Below the pieces are notes generated by a model that was given only the letters and a program-made list of their open reading frames with translations, was not told the origin of the DNA and searched no databases. DNA of 25,515 nucleotides from Saccoglossus kowalevskii (lineage: Eukaryota; Hemichordata; Enteropneusta; Harrimaniidae), in contig NW_003132853.1 in assembly GCF_000003605.2 (NCBI RefSeq), positions 397,967 through 423,481 on the forward strand. The letters run 5' to 3'. Shown one piece after another: positions 19,452 through 25,515 of the stretch; the stretch's first letter is position 1, and each line of letters opens with the position of its first letter. Position numbers and translations under genes: made by a program.

Positions 19452-19746
19452 AGGTGTTAGTCGTAACGCCGCACATGTGCGACATTTGTTTTGATAAACA
19501 TTTATTTTCCCAGAGTCCAATGCGCTTATCTAATGTAATCATGAGTACGAGTTTTGTCCTGGGCGCCACTTGCACTAGTCACCACCGGCAACTCCTTCGA
19601 CACCTTCCAAGCACCAAAAAAACATCTAATTGAAGCTTAGTAACGTCTCAGTTTGTACTCATTGATCTGCGCAACAGTCAAAATTGACATCTTTGTTTAT
19701 ATGAAACCTATATCTCGTGCATGTGCGGCAAGACGACTACCACCCT
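19452..19746. mobile_element. 295-bp MITE with TTAA target duplication
   Basis: TTAA at 19448-19451 and 19747-19750 flanks the element exactly. The left end reads AGGTGTTAGTCGTAACGCCG, and the reverse complement of the right end reads AGGGTGGTAGTCGTCTTGCC; both then continue with GCACATG. The interior is GC-richer than the flanks and has no open frame of note. TTAA duplication is the mark of piggyBac-type transposition, so a piggyBac-like transposase elsewhere in the genome is the likely mobiliser. Confidence 0.8.
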
Positions 19747-20747
19747 TTAACCGGTCTAAATAAAACATTTTCTTTTCCCAAGACTTGCTTATAAAAACTG
19801 ATGTTTAAGGTAAATTTTCTCTGTCCTTTTTTAACGTTCAGTCTATCTCATGAAAATTGTCTCCCATGAAACCAAACCGTTTTTCTGTGTATTTCTAGGA
19901 TAGACTGAGTTGTCAACATTTCATAAAATATGTCACCACATACACTTTGTTGAGTCTTCAAGCTTGACCCAATAGATTCAGTTTTGTTGATTTTCTCAGG
20001 AGATTTATTTCAGCGGTGCCTTATTTCAAAGATAACATTCTGTAAAGCAGGATGAGAGTTCAAAAACAAAAAATAAAATTCCTTCATATAGGTTATATAA
20101 ATATGACCTTAACAATATTTGGAAAAAATGTCATTAAAAAGAAAATAAAACGCTCAGCTGTGGAGTTATTTCGTTTCCAAATAAACATCTGCTGGTATGA
20201 CGTCATAACAATATCTGGGGATTATAACGAGCCACATATAAGTGCTTATTATAAGTGTGTGTAAATGAGATATAACTATAAAAAGGAAATTGATAAATTA
20301 AGCAAGAAAAAAATCTACATGTTTTTGGTTGTTGCATGTGGGATAAAAATGTAGCTTTCTTTATATTTGTTGTTGGAATTTTAGAAACATTTCAAAAAAT
20401 ATTTTATTTTAATTAAGCATCTAATTGTATTTTTTCTTTTCCTGCAATGTTGAAACAAATGGTCATAATTTGTTTTTTATTTGCATTCAATGAGGATTAT
20501 ATTTAAATTTTTGTTGTAAAAATGATGTTGCAATACCACAGTTTATTTTGAGGCATCATCCTTTTTTGCCCATAGTGTTGGATTTTGTGTGAGGGAAATT
20601 TTCATGAGCCAGTGAATAATGCAACATTTTGTCACAGTGGAAATTTTGTCTACTGTCACAAAAAACAAAGTGACATTGATCGACTTTCACAAAATCATCC
20701 ATTTATGAAAATTTTTAGCAGCCAAAGTTAAACTCTTTCAGTACGTA

Positions 20748-20872
20748 CTGTAAATGTCAAATTTTAAAATTCACTATTTTTCCTGATAAGTAAATTTTGC
20801 TAAATTATGGAAAATATAGAAAATTAAATCACAATAAATATTTTTAAAATACCAGTGAAAATGCTTTCACAG
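20748..20872. mobile_element. 125-bp TA-flanked CTGTRAA element, degenerate
   Basis: TA at 20746-20747 and 20873-20874 flanks a segment starting CTGTAAATG and ending CTTTCACAG. The reverse complement of the right end begins CTGTGAAAGCATTTTCACTGG, close to the start of the element at 23636. Only the terminal bases are well matched. It probably belongs to the same mariner-type MITE family. Confidence 0.5.
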
Positions 20873-21674
20873 TATGTACACACATGAATTTGTGTGAACT
20901 AAGGTTGAACCAACACCAGAACACTACCATGTGGTTAACATTACTCAGTAAGGGGCAATGTGATGAGAGCTGAAACAGTTAAGTCCCAGGAGGTGTCTTG
21001 AAATTGTATCCTGCTTCAAACAGTCCCTAAGTTTTTTTTACCAAATTAAATAAACACAAGTTTAAAAGAAACTGTATCAAGATGATTGGTTTTGGACCAT
21101 CTTTTTAATAAAGAGCAGGTTCGGTCTCCCGTTGTTGATTTTCACCATCTTTCACAAAGAAGTTGTAACTTTTCTATCAAAGTTTTCTAATCTTTTGATT
21201 AAGGGATTGTTCAAACCCAGATTGTTTTGCCTACACTGTCATGGATACTGATGATAGTAACCTTGGTTACTGTTCAGGCTGCTGCTTGAATATTCTTGGC
21301 TATAGCATTGGATATCACAGTAATTGATGGAAATTTTGGGAACATTAAAATAAAAACTATATTTATGTTCACACCACCTAGAAAAGAAAAACTATTAGTC
21401 AACCCATTAATATGTGAAAAAGTAAGCTTTACATTTTGTACTTACCAGTACAGCGAGAGTTGCAATATAACCTGAAATAAGATTTGTGTCAGTCCAGGGC
21501 AGATTGTGGTACGTATTCTTACCCCATCAGCATAACATATAATGTCAAATACCCCCCCTCTCAAAAAAAAGAAAGAAAAATAACAACACTACCTCTATTG
21601 TTGCTTACTTGAAGCCTCCATTGTTACCTGATAATATGAATGATAGTTAACGGTGTCATTAGGTGTTGTGTTAA

Positions 21675-22110
21675 AGGCCCAGGTATACTATAAATACGCT
21701 CCTAAACAATATGGATTATTTCCTTGCTTGTTACGCTGTAGTAAACAGCTCCAGCCAAGCTCCAGTAAAAACGCGTTTTCTCGAACTTACATGTCTATTA
21801 TGTCGTGCCAAAGTGGATGCATGTGACTATGAATATCACAGCAGTGACTGTGTGTAGTATTTATGACAATAAATAGTGTACGAGCTGAGATTTTGGCGGA
21901 TAAAAATAAAAAAACATGAACCGGGGAAAGGGATGCGCGACTAATCTTGAATAATTACTACTGTCAATCAAAGTCACGTGATGTTGGACCGCTGAAACAG
22001 GATGCGTCATAGCTATGCAAGTGATTAATACCATGCATTAGCATAGCCACACCTCCAATTCATACTTGCCCAGGGCAAGTGACTTGGGCCTTCAATTCAA
22101 GGGCCTTTAA
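21675..22110. mobile_element. Possible TTAA-type element
   Basis: The left boundary reads TTAA|AGGCCCAGG (TTAA at 21671-21674), and a mirrored end GGGCCT|TTAA occurs at 22101-22110. The interior is CpG-richer than the surrounding intron (for example near 21775 and 21935) and includes a perfect 17-bp palindrome, ACTTGCCC-A-GGGCAAGT, at 22064-22080. The inverted match at the ends is only about 10 bp, so the boundaries are tentative. Confidence 0.45.
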
Positions 22111-22175
22111 TTCAAGGGTCTTTAATTCAAGGGCCTTTAATTCAAGTGCCTTTAATTCAAGGGCCTTTAATTCAA
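22086..22175. repeat. 15-bp tandem repeat, six copies
   Basis: The unit GGGCCTTTAATTCAA starts at 22086, 22101, 22116, 22131, 22146 and 22161 with single-base changes, then decays. The first ten bases of the unit are the mirror image of the left end TTAAAGGCCC of the candidate element at 21675. Confidence 0.93.
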
Positions 22176-22922
22176 GGGACTTCTTGGTACAATGGTAGTT
22201 ACACTCTTACATTACATATGCATGATATAAAATTGTTATGTTGTTATAAGTTTTTGACCTCTATAGTTCAGAGTTCAAGGGTCAAAACTATTGACATATT
22301 TGCAGTCACATTATCTCAGTAACTTTATATGTCTACTTCTAATTCTTGAATTCAACTTGATTTTCTCACATACAGGGTAAACACATTTTATGTGTTCTCA
22401 GATACAACAGGTATAACATTGAACCAAGCCCTTAATACAAATGGAGTTATGTTTCCATTATAATAATATTAATATTTATTGTTATTGTATCCTCTATGGG
22501 ACTTTGATTATAAAATACAATAAAGGTATAGCAATGGCAAAAATGAGAAGAGTAAAAAACAAAGTTATTAATAAAATGCAATAAATTAAAGTAAATGTTT
22601 TTATTTATTTTGAGGCAGCTGGTAGTTCTGTTTTCAAGTTGTTTTCTCGAATATTAAAACAATCATGGATGTACTTAGCAATTTGAGCAACCAATTTTAT
22701 ACTACCTAGTTAAGCTTAATTTCACAACAAATTTACTTCTGGATTAAAATAACAATGGATAACAAAAGATAGATTAACATTGTAAACAACATAAACAATA
22801 GTGTCCCATGATTCTTTGGTGCAATCCATGATTTGAACGGTTCCCCTTTAAATACTCATTCCTGAGCTAAGAGTCTAGACCAGATCTTAAATGAATCAGA
22901 TTAAGCTTGTATTTACTGTTTC

Positions 22923-22968
22923 TTAGCCTGTTCTAAGCGTTCATGCATGTTTTCTTAGCACAGGCTAA
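22923..22968. repeat. Strong 15-bp hairpin with one mismatch
   Basis: TTAGCCTGT-T-CTAAG (22923-22937) pairs with CTTAG-C-ACAGGCTAA (22954-22968) around a 16-nt loop. It could be a structured RNA stem or a small inverted-repeat relic. There is no T-run or promoter motif beside it. Confidence 0.65.
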
Positions 22969-23186
22969 CCATTTTAACCTCTTAGCTCTTGCAGAGGAGC
23001 TGTGCATGAGAGCAAACTAAATTCTCCCACGATGTGCAGATAGCAAGCTGTTGATGAGGATTAATTTGTGTTGTAAAACAGCTGTTTTGAATTTGTTAAT
23101 CCATGATAAGTATAGTTTGTGAAGAATAAGCTATGTAATAAGTACAGACATTGTCTGATGCTTGAACTTGGTAACACAGGATAGTA

Positions 23187-23325
23187 CTGTAAAACACTTT
23201 ATTTTTACTTGGAATTTTCTCTGAAAGAATGATTCAATGAAAATAAAATCAAGCGAATATTCTTTTTTTCCTATATTTTACATTTAACTTGTCGAAAATC
23301 AGTGAAAATAATTTTTTTTTGCCAG
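23187..23325. mobile_element. CTGTAAAA-type MITE, second copy
   Basis: It begins TA|CTGTAAAACACTTTATTTT and ends with AGTGAAAATAA, a T-run and GCCAG. The reverse complement of that end matches the terminal pattern (CTG, A-run, TTATTTTCACTG) of the element at 23636-23820. The TA on the right is lost, so this copy is older. Confidence 0.6.
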
Positions 23326-23501
23326 GTTTCTATTTTATACTTTTGTTCTATTCTATACAAATTATCTGAAGGAACCTATATGGCCTGTAAATCAAATCAA
23401 TTATCTGAATTAAGGAACCAAAACAATGAAATAATCTTAATGGGCCTAGGTGGCCTGTAAAATAAAGTACCTAAAGAACCCAAATGATCTGTATCTGAAG
23501 T

Positions 23502-23900
23502 GAGTTAGGTGGCATTTAAAACAAATTATCTGAAGAGAGTTAGCTGGCCTTTAAAACAAATTATCTAAAGTGAGTTAGGTGGCTTTTAAAACAAATTATC
23601 TGAAGAGAGTTAGCTGGCCTTTAAAAAACAAATTACTGTAAAACCATTTATTTTCACTGACATTTAATTTCACTATTTTGATGTTTTGAGCATATTCATT
23701 GTCAAGGAAACAATGAGTTTTATTGTTATTTTACATGTTTACATAGATTTAATTAGTGGATTTTACTCATCAGCGAAAATAGCAAAATTAAAATCCAGTG
23801 AATAATTAATGTTTTTGCAGTATCTGAAGGGAGTTAGCTGGCCTTTAAAAGAATTATTTGAAGGGAGTTAGCTGGTCATGAAAGTCTTTTTTAAAGTAAT
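23502..23900. repeat. 35-bp tandem repeat, split by a MITE
   Basis: The word GAGTTAG recurs at 23502, 23537, 23572 and 23607 (period 35), then, after the insertion at 23636-23820, at 23831 and 23865. The unit continues (C/G)TGGCCTTTAAAACAAATT and ATCTGAAG. Diverged relatives extend left to about 23370. It is not coding. Confidence 0.88.
23636..23820. mobile_element. 185-bp mariner-type MITE with TA duplication
   Basis: It is flanked by TA at 23634-23635 and 23821-23822. Removing the element and one TA restores CAAATTATCTGAAG, exactly the sequence of neighbouring tandem units, so the boundaries are certain. The ends are inverted repeats of about 50 bp with mismatches: the left starts CTGTAAAACCATTTATTTTC, and the right end reversed starts CTGCAAAAACATTAATTATT; both then continue with CACTGG/CACTGA and TTTAATTT. 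There is no coding capacity. TA duplication is characteristic of Tc1/mariner transposases. Confidence 0.92.
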
Positions 23901-24427
23901 TGAAGAATGAATATTTCTCCTCTGAAACTATGCTGGTATTGTTCTTGATAAACTGGTTACATCTAGTTTTACCCATTTGTGTTTCATATAGCAATAAAGT
24001 AATGTTGATGAGCTTAAGGTCTGGTTCCTGTTTTTCTACATTGCATTCAGATAATGCCATTCACATGCTGGAACATTTGACTTTATTATCACCCATTAAA
24101 ACCCCATATTACATTCTTTAGACTATTCCCTTGATAAGTATGTCTGCACTTTTTAAAAAAACCAGTGGCTGGGTGAGCAGAGTGTGCAAAGGTCTCCTTA
24201 ATCGCAAAGATTTATATTTTTAAGTGAGAGATTAAAAGAAATCGGATATGTACTTTATAGGGTTGAAGTGTGACTTGGTATATGGTGTGAGATACCGATG
24301 TGTAGTGAAGTGCCTGTGCACACTCCACTCATGCCTACAAAATAAACTTGATAGTTTAAAGTGATCTACTGGAATATTTAACAGATGCAAGATGCAGACA
24401 GTTTACTACTGTCAATGGGATGTCTGT

Positions 24428-24439
24428 CCCCCCCCCCCC
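24428..24439. repeat. Homopolymer run of 12 C
   Basis: Uninterrupted C run in intron 3; the exact length may be unreliable. Confidence 0.85.
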
Positions 24440-25183
24440 TGCATGTTAATGTGTGGGTTGATTGCAGGGGACCTTCTCGGCATTAGCCATATATGTTACT
24501 TTTCAAACAGCTCATCATAATGATATGAGCATTTGTCATATTTCACACGTTATCTGCCACTCATTCATACATGCTGGTAATATTTTCTATGTTCACACTG
24601 CATACTATAGCGATATGAGCATTTGTCTAATACATTTGTATCTTTATTAGTAGAGCGTACATACAGCTCATTCGCAGATACTTTCGTATAATGATATATA
24701 CGTAATACCGTGGAACAGCCAATGTTGTTGTTCATTCTTGAATGTTTTTCACTTGTTGGTATTTTATAAATATTGTGCCATTTAACATTTTCCCATGTGG
24801 ATTAACGTAGCGATTGATCGATTGATTAATTTTGAGAACGTTTTATTACTGTATACAAGTAACCAAATTGAATTTACTGTCCTTCAGATGTCAACTGATA
24901 CTAATCTGATATGTCAGTGGGAATGCGACAAATTTCACTATAGCTATAAATTTAATAAGTGCTTTCTCACTGGTTTTAGTTTAATATTGGGAGTCTCTTT
25001 TTGTCTAGTACATGTATCTGTGGGCTAATAATTTATATCAGGTTTAGAAATAGCAAAATGAAATATCCAAAAAAACAAACCAGTTTGTTATTTTCATGAG
25101 TGATATCGACTGACAATAATTATTGCGTAACTCAAATATTTGCTCAGGAAAATTACAGTTCAAAATTGTAAACACAAGTTTTT

Positions 25184-25515
25184 AGCTCCGCTGTCGACTT
25201 TGTCAAGCGGAGCTTATCATATGAGTGATTGTCCGTCGTCGTCCGTCGTCGTCGTCCGTCGTCGTCGTCCGTCGTCCGTGTCAATGTTTTTCTTTTTCGA
25301 CTTCTTCTTGAAAACTACAAGCCTGAATGCTTTGATACTTCGTGTATATGTACCTTGGGTAGACCTCTCTCAGATTTGTTCATTTCATGATGATATCTTC
25401 AATTCTCTAATTTTGGTGAATATTTTTGTCATTTTTGGTAAAAAGTGATATTTTCGACTTCTTGTTAAAAACCTCAAGTCCAATTGCTTTGATATTATAT
25501 ATATTGGTACTACAT
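25184..25515 (+). mobile_element. Second hairpin-microsatellite-repeat element, cut by the window end
   Basis: AGCTCCGCT (25184-25192) pairs perfectly with AGCGGAGCT (25206-25214), forming a 9-bp hairpin. A GTC/CGTC-type microsatellite follows at about 25231-25280. Internal repeats then start at about 25295 and 25452 (period about 157), sharing TTTTCGACTTCTT, AAAAC, CAAG and TGCTTTGATA. The order of parts equals that of the element at 17698-18580, while the sequence is unrelated. The 3' end, where an AGCGGAGCT copy would be expected by analogy, lies outside. The open frame 25140-25448 is repeat-derived. Confidence 0.65.

Larger units (their letters stand above)
15098..25515 (+). other. Aquaporin intron 3, runs past the window end (at least 10.4 kb)
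   Basis: It starts with GTAAGT. Reading on, I found no stretch encoding a second NPA-Arg box and TM6, so the acceptor probably lies outside. The content is almost entirely repeats, listed separately. Stretches where I see nothing recognisable are 15510-15980, 16256-16857, 16871-17252, 17267-17697, 18776-19451 (with a T run near 19280), 19750-20747, 20875-21670, 22180-22920 and 23890-25183. In the last, a 16-bp word GATATGAGCATTTGTC recurs at 24522 and 24612. If the gene ended unusually early, part of this would be 3' flank. Confidence 0.6.

Noticed and set aside
24467..24650. A CAG acceptor-like site followed by an open frame GTFSALAIYV...
   Set aside because: No NPA box or TM6-like sequence follows, and the frame is built on a recurring GATATGAGCATTTGTC word.

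Overview
The window is animal nuclear DNA: AT-rich, intron-dominated, crowded with short non-autonomous transposons and tandem repeats, with one split protein gene and one complete tRNA gene. The aquaporin family, the long introns, the short inverted-repeat elements and the repeat architectures suggest an invertebrate, probably marine (a deuterostome such as an acorn worm or lancelet is a guess). No bacterial, viral or CRISPR features were seen.

Layout. 1-312 is a 54-bp minisatellite whose reading frame stays open. 2015-2350 is a 56-bp minisatellite. 2637-2709 is tRNA-Ala(AGC) with a Pol III T-run behind it. 4154-4353 is a 200-bp inverted-repeat element (MITE). A GC box, a CCAAT box and a YY1-like motif at the start codon lead into an aquaporin gene on the + strand. 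Its exon 1 is 5281-5488, exon 2 is 12655-12817 and exon 3 is 14893-15097. All three have consensus splice sites and compatible phases, and together encode 192 residues: TM1 to TM5 and the first NPA box. The last part (second NPA box, TM6, C-terminal tail) was not found in the remaining 10.4 kb, so intron 3 probably runs past the window end. The protein looks closest to the AQP4/big-brain side of the family, but the two pore-filter positions that can be placed are Leu66 and Thr189 instead of Phe and His.

The introns are a record of mobile elements. Intron 1 holds a MITE (about 7083-7550) and two decayed non-LTR retrotransposon fragments, both antisense to the gene (8176-8800 and 12015-12402). 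Intron 2 holds four head-to-tail 8-mers of ATTTGCAT type and a long imperfect hairpin. Intron 3 holds a possible tRNA-derived SINE, an 883-bp composite element (17698-18580: 12-bp terminal inverted repeats, 5' hairpin, GT microsatellite, five long internal repeats), a TTAA-flanked MITE (19452-19746), and a second TTAA-type element whose end-like motif is amplified in tandem (21675-22175). It also holds a family of TA-flanked CTGTAAA elements, one of which sits precisely inside a 35-bp tandem array (23636-23820). At the right edge is a second composite element (from 25184), built like the 883-bp one but with different sequence.

I found no new multi-gene system. The most unusual signals are the two hairpin-microsatellite-tandem-repeat elements, the clean insertion at 23636-23820, the amplified terminus at 22086-22175, and the atypical pore residues of the aquaporin.
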